Assembly: GCA_005239945.1 (NCBI GenBank)
Contig: SBAY01000009.1
Location: 1-6,792 of the forward strand
DNA length: 6,792 nucleotides
Reading direction: 5' to 3'
Origin: Nitrospira sp.
Lineage (GTDB): Bacteria > UBA9089 > CG2-30-40-21 > SBAY01
A model generated the notes under the pieces. It was not told the origin of the DNA. It made no database searches and saw only the letters and a list, made by a program, of their open reading frames with translations. Both the position numbers and the translations under genes were made by a program. Position 1 is the first letter of the stretch. Each line of letters opens with the position of its first letter. Shown piece after piece: positions 1 to 6,719 of this stretch.

Positions 1-2741
1 CATTTATCGTTTGAGTGAGAAGATAATGTTTCTATAAGATAGGCGGAGTTGTTAGCCTTTGGATTCAATAGTTCTAAATCACCATCGGTCTTTGCGTATT
101 CAGCCTTGATAGTAAACTCTTTGCCTGAACTAAAAGAACCATCTAAACCATAAAGGCAGTAATCTGTTGGAGACTGTTCCTCTCTGATATAAGTTGTACC
201 TAATTTTAAACTCCTATGTGGTTTTATTACTCCACGAAAGCCATAAAGGCCATGTTTATAATCTTCACCTATCGGGATATACTCATAAAAAACGACAATA
301 TAGTATCTGATTCCACCACCTTCTGTTGAAAGTATAGGCTCTTCAAATATCAACTTCCCTGTGTCATAATCCAGGGAATAATCTTCATCTTTTGTTTTTT
401 CTTGTGAACTAAATATTCGTAAGTTTTTATCATCACGGGTTTCGATTCTAATCTTCTCACTCCCATCCACAATTGGGTAATGGGTAAGATAGTATAGACC
501 ACAAACATCTCTCCCATGTATATCATCCCGAGCACTAACCTGTCTTGTAGAGGCACCAAATACAGTAATATTGGAATTGGCTATATCTTTTTCTATCTTT
601 GCTCCGGTAAGACTTCTGTTATATGATGCTAATTTATTTTCTCTTAATCCTATTGAATAATCGCCATAAAAAAGGTCTAAATCTTTAGATTGTAAATTCA
701 GAAACACGGGCTCAGAGGATGGGGTTTTATCAACGACTTTACTCTCATCACCATAGATTGGATAATAATCTTCTGGATTAGCAGGAGATGATAATTTATC
801 CTTGCGAGTTTTCTTAGTATCAAGTGAAGTAGTAAGTTGGTATTTATCTTTTATCTTGGTTTTTAAGTAAAAAGCCAGGCAGCCTTTATATCTTGCACTA
901 TCTCCATACTTTTTACGAAATGCCTCTCTATTCCCACTTACTGTATCTTCTTCCATCTCGAGCTCTGCTAATCCAATAAGAACAGGTTTATCGGTTTGAG
1001 TACCACTTCCTTTATCCACTGAATATAAAAGCCCAAAGTCTAACTTTGCCATTCCCCCTGCAGGTAGATCAATAAATTGTGGCCCAGGGGTATTTGTGAA
1101 ATATCCCCCAGGTAAGGTATTTATATCAATCATCAACAGATGCCTGCCTGGTTTAACCGCTGGAATTGAGTATCTGCCTTCATCATCTGTAGTTACACTT
1201 ATACCATTTTCCATAAGAATACTTACATTACCAATTCCAGACTCTTCCTTTTGTTGTATCCCATCACTATTGACATCTTCATATACCTTTCCAATTATAA
1301 TCCCATAATCTCTAAATATCCCTTCTTTAAGCCTGACAGTTGCAAATACTGTAGTTACTACTTTCTCCCATTTTTCAGTAGTGCCCGATACCTCTGCCAA
1401 ATTCTTCTGGTCACCATGTTCAGCATCAATTCCAATTAGCACCTTGTAAGTCAAAGTCTTTTCTTCATTAATTGGGAAATCTCCAATCTCCCATGTATAC
1501 GGATTTTTACCTGTTGGGTCGTCAAACCTGCCAGAATTTAGCCTGCTTGTACCTTTAATATATCTAAAATTATATGGAAATTTATCTACTACTTTAACCT
1601 GATTTATCTTTCCATGACCAATATTTTTAACCTTAATGCTATAAGTTATTATATCACCAATTTGAACACTCTTATCACTTACTTGCTTAATAACCAATAA
1701 AGATATATTGTGGTCAAGATAGATGTCCTTTGTAAGTGTCTGTCCTGAAGTCAAATGGAAGGTGGTAGAGGTTTTTGGATAATAATAGTTTGCCCTGGCG
1801 GTAAAATAGTAATATCCAGCGGCTAAATTACTAAAGATATAATCACCAGTAGTATTTGAGGTAGTCGAGCCAACGAAATTGCCAGATGCCTCATAGATAG
1901 AAACTACTGCATTAGTTATTGGGTCTTTATTTCCTGCATCCTTTACCTTACCCTGGACAGTACCTGTCCCAGTTGTAGTGCTTGTATCTACAGTGATTAT
2001 TCCCGAACCAATGGTAATAGAGTTAATATCTTGAATCAAATATTTATAATCATTATTTGAGACAACAGTTCCAGAGCCATTTGTCCCATCCCAATTGACT
2101 GATTGCTCTCCAGCGGTTTGAGTGGCATTATTGAGTAAGGTTTTTATTACTGTATCCCCAACATCACGGATTGTAACTGTAATAGTACTATTAGAATCCA
2201 GATAATAGTAGATAGTGGTAGTATCATTTATCCCATCGTTATTTGGTGAGAATGGATCTGGTTGTGCAAATGAACTTTCGAGGAAACCGGCAGTAACACT
2301 GTAAGTAATCGTACCATGGTAATTACCAGGGTAGTCTGTCCAGTTAATCTCTAACCTGTAATCATAGTCTTTGATAATACCTGCCGAGGTGGTGGTACCA
2401 CCTGAGGCTATTGTCTGGGCAGTAGTACCAAATGAAGTCCAGTCTGGATTTATAGAAGAATGCTCTGAAAATTGTAATTGGCTTATAGGAATGGTTTTTG
2501 TACCAGATGTTTTTATTAAATTATCAGTAGCCTGTGCAGATAAACTCCAGTTTCCACCTGTGGAGATGACTACAACCTGCGCGGCATAAGGGATTATAGA
2601 TGGTGAGTCATTTGGACTGACATCGCCAAAATTTACATTATTGCCTGAAGAGGTAATGGTAAGAATATATCCTGAAGTCTTGCTTACACTCACTAAGATA
2701 CAAAATAAAATAATTATAAAAATCTTATTCTCCTTTTCCAT
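1..2741 (-). CDS. Giant mosaic surface/outer-membrane protein, N-terminal 913 residues (3' end outside window)
   Basis: The frame is open from ATG at 2741 to the window edge, giving 913 codons with no stop. The signal peptide is about residues 1-24 (MEKENK, then IFIIILFCILVSV). Residues 24-154 form a WxL/pilin-like beta domain with W65-S-L67 and an end block YHGTITYSVTAGF. Residues 161-240 are an FlgD-type Ig domain starting FSPNNDGIND (164-173). Residues 258-344 look like a carboxypeptidase regulatory domain. Residues 346-455 are DUF11-like (ISLLVIKQVSD, YSIKVKNIG). Residues 481-570 are SdrD-B-like, with acidic loop DVNSDG (489-494) probably binding calcium. From about 580 the protein is rich in beta strands, with blocks YYPIYGDES (659-667), YNRSLTGAK and VDGSEKIRIETRD (758-770). 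I recall these blocks from large Gram-negative outer-membrane or surface proteins. It lies 62 bases after the preceding gene. The ribosome site is modest (GGGGA about 10 bases upstream). The role is inferred: surface anchor, assembly platform or adhesin. The domain reading is fairly sure, the function is not. Confidence 0.85.
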   Translation of the reverse strand, partial: MEKENKIFIIILFCILVSVSKTSGYILTITSSGNNVNFGDVSPNDSPSIIPYAAQVVVISTGGNWSLSAQATDNLIKTSGTKTIPISQLQFSEHSSINPDWTSFGTTAQTIASGGTTTSAGIIKDYDYRLEINWTDYPGNYHGTITYSVTAGFLESSFAQPDPFSPNNDGINDTTTIYYYLDSNSTITVTIRDVGDTVIKTLLNNATQTAGEQSVNWDGTNGSGTVVSNNDYKYLIQDINSITIGSGIITVDTSTTTGTGTVQGKVKDAGNKDPITNAVVSIYEASGNFVGSTTSNTTGDYIFSNLAAGYYYFTARANYYYPKTSTTFHLTSGQTLTKDIYLDHNISLLVIKQVSDKSVQIGDIITYSIKVKNIGHGKINQVKVVDKFPYNFRYIKGTSRLNSGRFDDPTGKNPYTWEIGDFPINEEKTLTYKVLIGIDAEHGDQKNLAEVSGTTEKWEKVVTTVFATVRLKEGIFRDYGIIIGKVYEDVNSDGIQQKEESGIGNVSILMENGISVTTDDEGRYSIPAVKPGRHLLMIDINTLPGGYFTNTPGPQFIDLPAGGMAKLDFGLLYSVDKGSGTQTDKPVLIGLAELEMEEDTVSGNREAFRKKYGDSARYKGCLAFYLKTKIKDKYQLTTSLDTKKTRKDKLSSPANPEDYYPIYGDESKVVDKTPSSEPVFLNLQSKDLDLFYGDYSIGLRENKLASYNRSLTGAKIEKDIANSNITVFGASTRQVSARDDIHGRDVCGLYYLTHYPIVDGSEKIRIETRDDKNLRIFSSQEKTKDEDYSLDYDTGKLIFEEPILSTEGGGIRYYIVVFYEYIPIGEDYKHGLYGFRGVIKPHRSLKLGTTYIREEQSPTDYCLYGLDGSFSSGKEFTIKAEYAKTDGDLELLNPKANNSAYLIETLSSHSNDK

Positions 2742-2765
2742 TTCTATCACATCCCCGGTAATTGA

Positions 2766-2817
2766 TAATCGGTGATCAGTTATCGGTGATCGGTATCCGA
2801 GTACTAATTACCGATTA
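2766..2817. repeat. Permuted word repeat in spacer
   Basis: The 10-mer ATCGGTGATC occurs at 2768-2777 and again at 2782-2791. TAATCGGT (2766-2773) is mirrored exactly by ACCGATTA (2810-2817). The repeat fills the short spacer before the giant gene and runs over the last codons of the 517-residue gene, whose stop is TAG at 2804-2806. Similar short-word spacers lie in the other two gaps of this window. I see no promoter in it. Confidence 0.6.
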
Positions 2818-4357
2818 CAATGGAGGTTTCTTGTGTAATTATCTCTTTGCCTCCAATAATTAATGTTACTATTGCTTGATATTTTCCTGGCAAAAGTTTT
2901 AATTCAGCACTTTTGCCTAAATTTTGTATAGTATCTGGTTCTAATTCTACCCTTGCAATAGGTATCTCGCCTATAACATTTCTCTGACTATCCATTATTT
3001 CAATCATTCCTTCTACATAGATGGAAGACTCTCCAGTATTCTTAAAGATTAATTTTGGGATAATTGGTTTACCTGCTGGAGTTACTGGAATAGTAAATTC
3101 AAGTAGCTTACCTTCTTGAGTTAGTTCCTTTTCACTTACCATAAAATCCTGAGTTGCTACTTTTATCTTGCCATCGTATTCCACCCTGGTACAAGCAGTA
3201 TAACTACCAATTGACAGTGCTTGTGTTAAAACTGCCTGTAGTTGTTTGGTACCTTTTGGAGGAATAGTTACCTTAGACAAAGGTGCAGTTGCTATTATTT
3301 CCCCCTCTCTATTCTTAATGGTTATCTCTCCAGTAGTAGTAAGGTTCATATTTCCAGCATTAAAGGCTAATAAATTAAAATAAATTGGACTACTCCAAAC
3401 TGCAATTGGTATAGTAAAAGAAGCTATCTCAAGTTTTATTATTCCAATCTCATTTGGACGAATTACAACGAATTGAGTTAGTCTTTTCACAGGATTTGCA
3501 TCTGTAATGTTAACATTTGTTTGGGCTGTATATGTTCCAACTGGTAAATTTTTTGGCTTCCAGTTGGCATTTAATTGGCATGAGGAATTAGGGAGGGTAA
3601 CCTGAGGAGGTCTAAGTGGAAGATTAGCAATCTCTAATCCTAAATGATTTCTGATAATTACATCTCCATAAATTCTAAGATGTATATTCCCCAGGTTAGT
3701 AAATGTCAGAAGGATAGCGATAGATTCATCTGGTTTATCCTGTAAAAGACTAACATCTGTAATCACTCCTTCTCTTTTTAACTCTCCAGGTAGTGTAAAT
3801 GCTAAAATAACCCCTGTCTTCACCGATTCATCTTTCTTATTTATGGGAGTAGATTCAAACACAATAGCAGAATAAAACCCACCTGTTATTTTTTCTTCTG
3901 GCACTTTGAAATCTACCTTAATCCTCATGGATTTTTTAGGTTCAAGTGTAAATTCAGATGGACTAACATTAATTAGTTCAGTACCCCACCATGGTTCAGT
4001 TATAAATAAATGCGTGCCATCTAATTCCTGGCCTAATCTGGCAGGATAGACTTGAATTTGCTGAGGAATATCAATAAGACTATTGGCTGTAATATAAAAA
4101 GAATAGCTTTTTCCATAAATGGTTTTTTCAAGCATGTATGGTTCGAGAGAGATAGTTCTGGAGGCAAATTCTTGCTTTGTAGGCTGAAAGAACCTTTCAG
4201 CAATCGCAAGAAAGACCTCCTGGGTAGCAGTCGTACAACTTCCTTCCCTTAATAGAGACTTTATCACAACTAATAGTCCCATGATGATAGTTATGAAGAA
4301 GATTTTTAATCCTGCTCGGGATACAACTTTATTGTTCTTAATTTTTCTAATACCCAT
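2804..4357 (-). CDS. Secreted or membrane-anchored DUF916-like protein with three Ig-like repeats (paralog B)
   Basis: The product has 517 residues. ATG at 4357 follows a good ribosome site (GGGGGGAG, about 5 bases away). A basic N-terminus (GIRKIKNNK) precedes one hydrophobic segment at about 15-36, which is either a signal peptide or an uncleaved anchor. Residues 45-170 form a beta domain with LGQELDG (108-114) and ITGGFYSAIVFES (157-169). The GG-aromatic block is typical of DUF916 (the WxL-interacting family). Three Ig-like repeats follow at about 214-298, 325-405 and 432-515. Each opens with F-x-N-x-G (FTNLGNIHL, FNAGNMNL, FKNTGESSI) and closes with a G-x-Y-x-A block (VGTYTAQT, IGSYTACT, PGKYQAIV). 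No C-terminal membrane helix is present, unlike Gram-positive DUF916 proteins. It is a clear paralog of the upstream 488-residue protein. The likely role is as a periplasmic or surface partner or scaffold for the subunit and the giant protein. Family placement is by motif, not by search. Confidence 0.88.
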   Translation of the reverse strand: MGIRKIKNNKVVSRAGLKIFFITIIMGLLVVIKSLLREGSCTTATQEVFLAIAERFFQPTKQEFASRTISLEPYMLEKTIYGKSYSFYITANSLIDIPQQIQVYPARLGQELDGTHLFITEPWWGTELINVSPSEFTLEPKKSMRIKVDFKVPEEKITGGFYSAIVFESTPINKKDESVKTGVILAFTLPGELKREGVITDVSLLQDKPDESIAILLTFTNLGNIHLRIYGDVIIRNHLGLEIANLPLRPPQVTLPNSSCQLNANWKPKNLPVGTYTAQTNVNITDANPVKRLTQFVVIRPNEIGIIKLEIASFTIPIAVWSSPIYFNLLAFNAGNMNLTTTGEITIKNREGEIIATAPLSKVTIPPKGTKQLQAVLTQALSIGSYTACTRVEYDGKIKVATQDFMVSEKELTQEGKLLEFTIPVTPAGKPIIPKLIFKNTGESSIYVEGMIEIMDSQRNVIGEIPIARVELEPDTIQNLGKSAELKLLPGKYQAIVTLIIGGKEIITQETSIVIGN

Positions 4358-4382
4358 TATTTCTCCCCCCTATTTTGGTAAT

Positions 4383-4398
4383 TGGTTAAATGGTTAAA
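4383..4398. repeat. Tandem 8-base duplication TGGTTAAA x2
   Basis: Two perfect adjacent copies of TGGTTAAA lie in the 164-base gap between the paralogs (4358-4521). A related word (TTGGTAAT) sits just before them. Apart from this and the GGGGTCA repeat block, the gap holds nothing I can name, and no convincing promoter. Confidence 0.6.
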
Positions 4399-4446
4399 TA
4401 GAGCATGTATTAGTCAAAAGTTTACATACAATCTACAATAGGATTC

Positions 4447-4519
4447 AAGGGGTCAAATGATCGAGGGGTCAAGTGAATCTGAAGAAACCTATCACTTGAC
4501 CCCTTGACCCCTCGACCCC
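4447..4519. repeat. GGGGTCA/TGACCCC word cluster with 13-bp perfect inverted repeat
   Basis: AGGGGTCAAGTGA (4464-4476) and TCACTTGACCCCT (4492-4504) are perfect inverted arms around a 15-base loop. Two further outer bases also pair after one mismatch. The right side is a tandem of three 8-base units, TTGACCCC, TTGACCCC and TCGACCCC (4496-4519), ending two bases from the stop codon of the 488-residue gene. Another AGGGGTCA lies on the left at 4448-4455. In the minus-strand transcript this is a strong hairpin just after that gene. It has no U-tract, so it is not a standard intrinsic terminator. It may protect the mRNA end or be a dispersed repeat. Confidence 0.75.
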
Positions 4520-4521
4520 TA

Positions 4522-5988
4522 TTACCTTAAATCACCAATTACCAGGAATGAACTTGTTTTTGTCACCATCTTTCCATCTCCAAAAATCAAGGTAGCTACT
4601 GCCTGGTATAATCCTGGTGGTAACTCTCCTCGCCAATCTCCACCTAACCTTTTTATCATATCTGGTTCTATCGTCTTCCTCTCTACGGTTATTTGTCCAA
4701 CAGTCACTCCTTGACTATTTTCCAGCTCAATTATTCCCTCTACTTGGAGTGTAACATTCCCGGTATTCTTAAAGAGTAATTGGGGAAGAATGAATACTTC
4801 TCCGGCTTGAGCTTTTGGTATACTAAGTTCGACTATCTCACCTGCCTGGATTATTTCCTTCTCAATTACCTCAATATTAGTTAGGGCGGTTGCTATTCCT
4901 TCATCTGAATACTTAACCTTTGCAATAGCAGTATAAGTACCCATTGGCAATCCTTTAGCCAAAATAGCCTTTAATTCCTTACTCTCACGCGCTATGACTG
5001 TCTCCTTTCCTATTGGGACTCTTTCTACAATTTTATCTTCCGAATCTTTAACTTTTATCTCTCCACCAGGAGGTAGATTAACATTTCCCATATTGGAAAA
5101 TAGCAATTTAAAAGGGATTGGCTTATGCTGGACAGCCTTTATTTCCTGGAAGGAAGCTACTTCACCCTTTACTATGGCAATTTCATTAGGATTAATTACC
5201 TCAAAGGTCTTCTTAGCTATTAATGACTTCCCTTCAAATGTCATATTAACCTCGGCAGTATAAACTCCCACCTGCAGGTCTTCTGGTTTCCATCTGGCTC
5301 TCAATTGGCGAGAGAAGGTCGGGAGTATCTTCCCTGGTTTTATAAATACCTTTGCTATGCTTTCTCCTGCCTGGTTTCTAATAACCACATATCCCTCTGG
5401 TCGTAGGTAGATGTTACCAGTGTTATGAAATGTTGATAGGATATGTATTTCTTCTCCCTGTTTACTTTGGACTAAATCAAGTGCGGTAATTTTAGCCTCT
5501 TTGATTGATTCTCCAGGAAGTGTCAGCAGGGTTATGGCTCCTACTCTTGGAACAGAAGCAACATGCTCACCAGATGGTGTCAGAGGTCGAGCCTCAACAT
5601 ATATTATCCCATAAAGTCCACCACCACGGTTTTTTGGTATCTGAATATCTATATCTGCCTCTACTATCTTCGATTCACCACCTGCCAACTTAAATTTAGT
5701 GGGGTTAAATTTAATCAACCCGACTAACGAAAATGGTGTATCAACAGAATCTAAAGTTATTGCCTCACCATCTAATTTTTGACCCAGGCTGGTTGCGTAG
5801 ACAAAATACTCCAATGTTTCATCTCCTGGATTTTTAATAGTAATTGGGATAATATGGTCATCTTCACTTACACCCCTATCAATACTTGCAGGTGTAATAG
5901 AGATACCAAAGGCATTTATCTCACTTTGCCCTCCCCAAAATAAAACTATTGACGCTATTGTATACACTAATAGATATTTAAACTTCAT
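4522..5988 (-). CDS. Secreted DUF916-like protein with three Ig-like repeats (paralog A)
   Basis: The product has 488 residues. ATG at 5988 follows a purine-rich site (AAGGGGGT, about 9 bases away). The signal peptide is about 1-26 (MKFKYLLVYTIASIVLFWGG, then a cut near EINA). Residues 28-135 form a chaperone-like or DUF916-like beta domain beginning GISITPASID. It carries LGQKLDG (68-74) and NRGGGLYGIIYVEARP (120-135), the GG-x-Y block of DUF916. Three Ig-like repeats follow at about 180-265, 288-376 and 400-485. Their openings are FHNTGNIYL, FSNMGNVNL and FKNTGNVTL, and their closings are VGVYTAEV, MGTYTAIA and PGLYQAVA. There is no membrane helix or sortase motif at the C-terminus, so the protein should be free in the periplasm or outside. 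It lies 175 bases after the subunit gene and 164 bases before its paralog, probably in one transcription unit. Chaperone, scaffold or adhesin are all possible. In Gram-positive WxL loci, DUF916 proteins act with the small WxL proteins, which fits this context. Confidence 0.9.
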   Translation of the reverse strand: MKFKYLLVYTIASIVLFWGGQSEINAFGISITPASIDRGVSEDDHIIPITIKNPGDETLEYFVYATSLGQKLDGEAITLDSVDTPFSLVGLIKFNPTKFKLAGGESKIVEADIDIQIPKNRGGGLYGIIYVEARPLTPSGEHVASVPRVGAITLLTLPGESIKEAKITALDLVQSKQGEEIHILSTFHNTGNIYLRPEGYVVIRNQAGESIAKVFIKPGKILPTFSRQLRARWKPEDLQVGVYTAEVNMTFEGKSLIAKKTFEVINPNEIAIVKGEVASFQEIKAVQHKPIPFKLLFSNMGNVNLPPGGEIKVKDSEDKIVERVPIGKETVIARESKELKAILAKGLPMGTYTAIAKVKYSDEGIATALTNIEVIEKEIIQAGEIVELSIPKAQAGEVFILPQLLFKNTGNVTLQVEGIIELENSQGVTVGQITVERKTIEPDMIKRLGGDWRGELPPGLYQAVATLIFGDGKMVTKTSSFLVIGDLR

Positions 5989-6012
5989 TTTTCTCTACCC
6001 CCTTTTTTCTTA

Positions 6013-6056
6013 ATTTTGGATTTCGGATTGTCGATTTTGGATTTATTTACAATCCG
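6013..6056. repeat. ATTTTGGATTT word repeat
   Basis: ATTTTGGATTT occurs at 6013-6023 and 6034-6044 (period 21). CGGATTGT (6024-6031) has an exact inverted partner ACAATCCG (6049-6056). This is the same style of permuted short words as in the other two spacers, with a different sequence. It occupies the stretch 35-70 bases upstream of the 488-residue gene. Confidence 0.6.
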
Positions 6057-6153
6057 CAGTTCTACTTATTTTATAAAAATTTACATATAATACCCTGGGC
6101 GTATAGATGTTAACCAAATCTGCACGCCCAATGAGTGGTGATACCACTAACAT
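6043..6153 (-). CDS. Doubtful small ORF after the subunit gene (36 residues)
   Basis: ATG at 6153 follows AAAGGAGG at 6158-6165, which overlaps the subunit stop codon, with a tight 4-base gap. The frame encodes MLVVSPLIGR and then 26 more residues, ending at TAA (6043-6045). There is no signal peptide or recognisable domain. The coding stretch is largely made of two hairpins and the start of a word repeat, so its codons are probably not under protein selection. The strong ribosome site is the only real evidence. It may be a leader peptide, a remnant, or nothing. Confidence 0.2.
   Translation of the reverse strand: MLVVSPLIGRADLVNIYTPRVLYVNFYKISRTADCK
6096..6130 (-). promoter_or_regulatory. 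Long hairpin downstream of the subunit gene (attenuator or mRNA-stabilising)
   Basis: TGGGCGT and ACGCCCA arms pair, followed by one G-U pair, one mismatch and AGAT/ATCT, around a 9-base loop. That makes a stem of about 13 positions. The sequence after it on the minus strand is GGGTATTATATG and then an A/T-rich stretch, without a proper run of U. It is therefore at best a weak terminator. Its place 34 bases after an abundant-type subunit gene suggests that it lowers read-through or protects the upstream mRNA. Confidence 0.5.
6134..6148 (-). promoter_or_regulatory. Short perfect hairpin
   Basis: AGTGGT and ACCACT are perfect 6-base arms around a 3-base loop. The hairpin lies 15 bases after the subunit stop codon and 3 bases before the larger hairpin. 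The two together form a double stem in the transcript. Confidence 0.5.
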
Positions 6154-6163
6154 AACACCTCCT

Positions 6164-6709
6164 TTACTCTAATGCATTTTGATAGACAGAGAAAGTAAGT
6201 ACACAGTGGTGAGTTCTCGTAGTTGGAAGTGCCTCGTCAGCATAGTCAATTTGTTGCGAGTAGTCAATATTGGTTGTGGTTGCCGCATTTCCGGTGTGTT
6301 CTAAGTCTGCCGCGCCAGGTACAACAGCCTCAGTCGTAGTAATAGCTGCAAATGTATTCGCACCAATTCTACTCTTGAGTGGATACTGTAATGTTCTTGT
6401 AGTATCTGTCGCATAAGCCGCTGATGCAGTAATATACTCTTTCATAGTGGCGTAATCAGACTTAATCTTAATGTTGTAATCAACATTTGATTGAACAGAT
6501 ACCCCTTGAGCACCAGCCTTGTCTGTAGTACCAATTGGTAAAGCTCCCATGTTATAACTTGCGCTGGTCAATGACATTACGAGTGTAGCGACGATTGTTG
6601 CGTCAACAGTTGATGTGCTCGAACCCTGGGTCGCTCCATAGGATATGTTAGATATCACCAAACTCAATCCTAATACTAATCCACCTATTAGCCGTTGTCG
6701 AGTAGACAT
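6164..6709 (-). CDS. Secreted pilin-like/WxL-like surface subunit
   Basis: The product has 181 residues from ATG at 6709, which has AAAAGGAGG 9 bases upstream. An earlier in-frame TTG at 6718 touches that site and is rejected. The signal peptide is about 1-25 (basic MSTRQR, hydrophobic LIGGLVLGLSLVIS, cut near ISYG-A). The mature part is rich in Thr, Ala and Ser and looks like a single beta-sandwich. It begins with VDATIVATLVMSLT (35-48), then GALPIGTT, then VSVQSNVDYNIKIKSD (70-85), and ends YSQQIDYADEALP and LTFSVYQ. This pattern resembles WxL-type, spore-coat-U-type and archaeal-style 'SN-x-x-Y/W' surface subunits. A strict W-x-L is absent; Y78-N-I80 takes its place. One cysteine (C169) is present, so no internal disulfide is possible. 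It is more GC-rich and more Ala/Thr-rich than the genes after it. As first gene of the block it is the likely major subunit of a fibre or coat. The exact family is uncertain. Confidence 0.85.
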   Translation of the reverse strand: MSTRQRLIGGLVLGLSLVISNISYGATQGSSTSTVDATIVATLVMSLTSASYNMGALPIGTTDKAGAQGVSVQSNVDYNIKIKSDYATMKEYITASAAYATDTTRTLQYPLKSRIGANTFAAITTTEAVVPGAADLEHTGNAATTTNIDYSQQIDYADEALPTTRTHHCVLTFSVYQNALE

Positions 6710-6719
6710 ATTCAACAAC
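6694..6719 (-). promoter_or_regulatory. Hairpin enclosing the subunit start codon
   Basis: GTTGTTGA and TCGACAAC pair over 8 positions (one G-U), leaving a 10-base loop that holds the ATG. The ribosome site lies directly at the foot of the stem. This fold competes with the proposed intron domain VI, which uses the same bases. It could reduce initiation when the intron is not folded. Confidence 0.35.

Noticed and set aside
1096..1439. Plus-strand open frames of 62-70 codons
   Set aside because: They lie antisense to the giant gene, without ribosome sites or protein-like composition. The same holds for 2371-2589, 4052-4252, 4994-5263 and 5505-5693 against their host genes.
2718..2735. Internal AAAGGAG followed by ATT as an alternative start of the giant gene
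   Set aside because: ATT starts are very rare, and the ATG at 2741 gives a complete signal peptide with a charged N-terminus.
4230..4250. Lipoprotein signal in the 517-residue protein (REGSC)
   Set aside because: The residues before the cysteine (E-G-S) do not fit a lipobox, and the cysteine lies well after the hydrophobic segment.
6087..6117. Promoter-like TTGGTT and TATTAT pair on the minus strand
   Set aside because: The spacing is 19 bases, the -35 match is poor, and one half lies in the hairpin loop. Chance matches are common in AT-rich DNA.
6096..6130. Intrinsic terminator after the subunit gene
   Set aside because: There is a good stem but no run of U directly after it, so it is listed as a regulatory hairpin instead.
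6164..6718. Longer form of the subunit starting at TTG 6718
   Set aside because: The TTG directly touches the GGAGG, leaving no spacing. The ATG at 6709 has a 9-base gap and gives a normal signal peptide.
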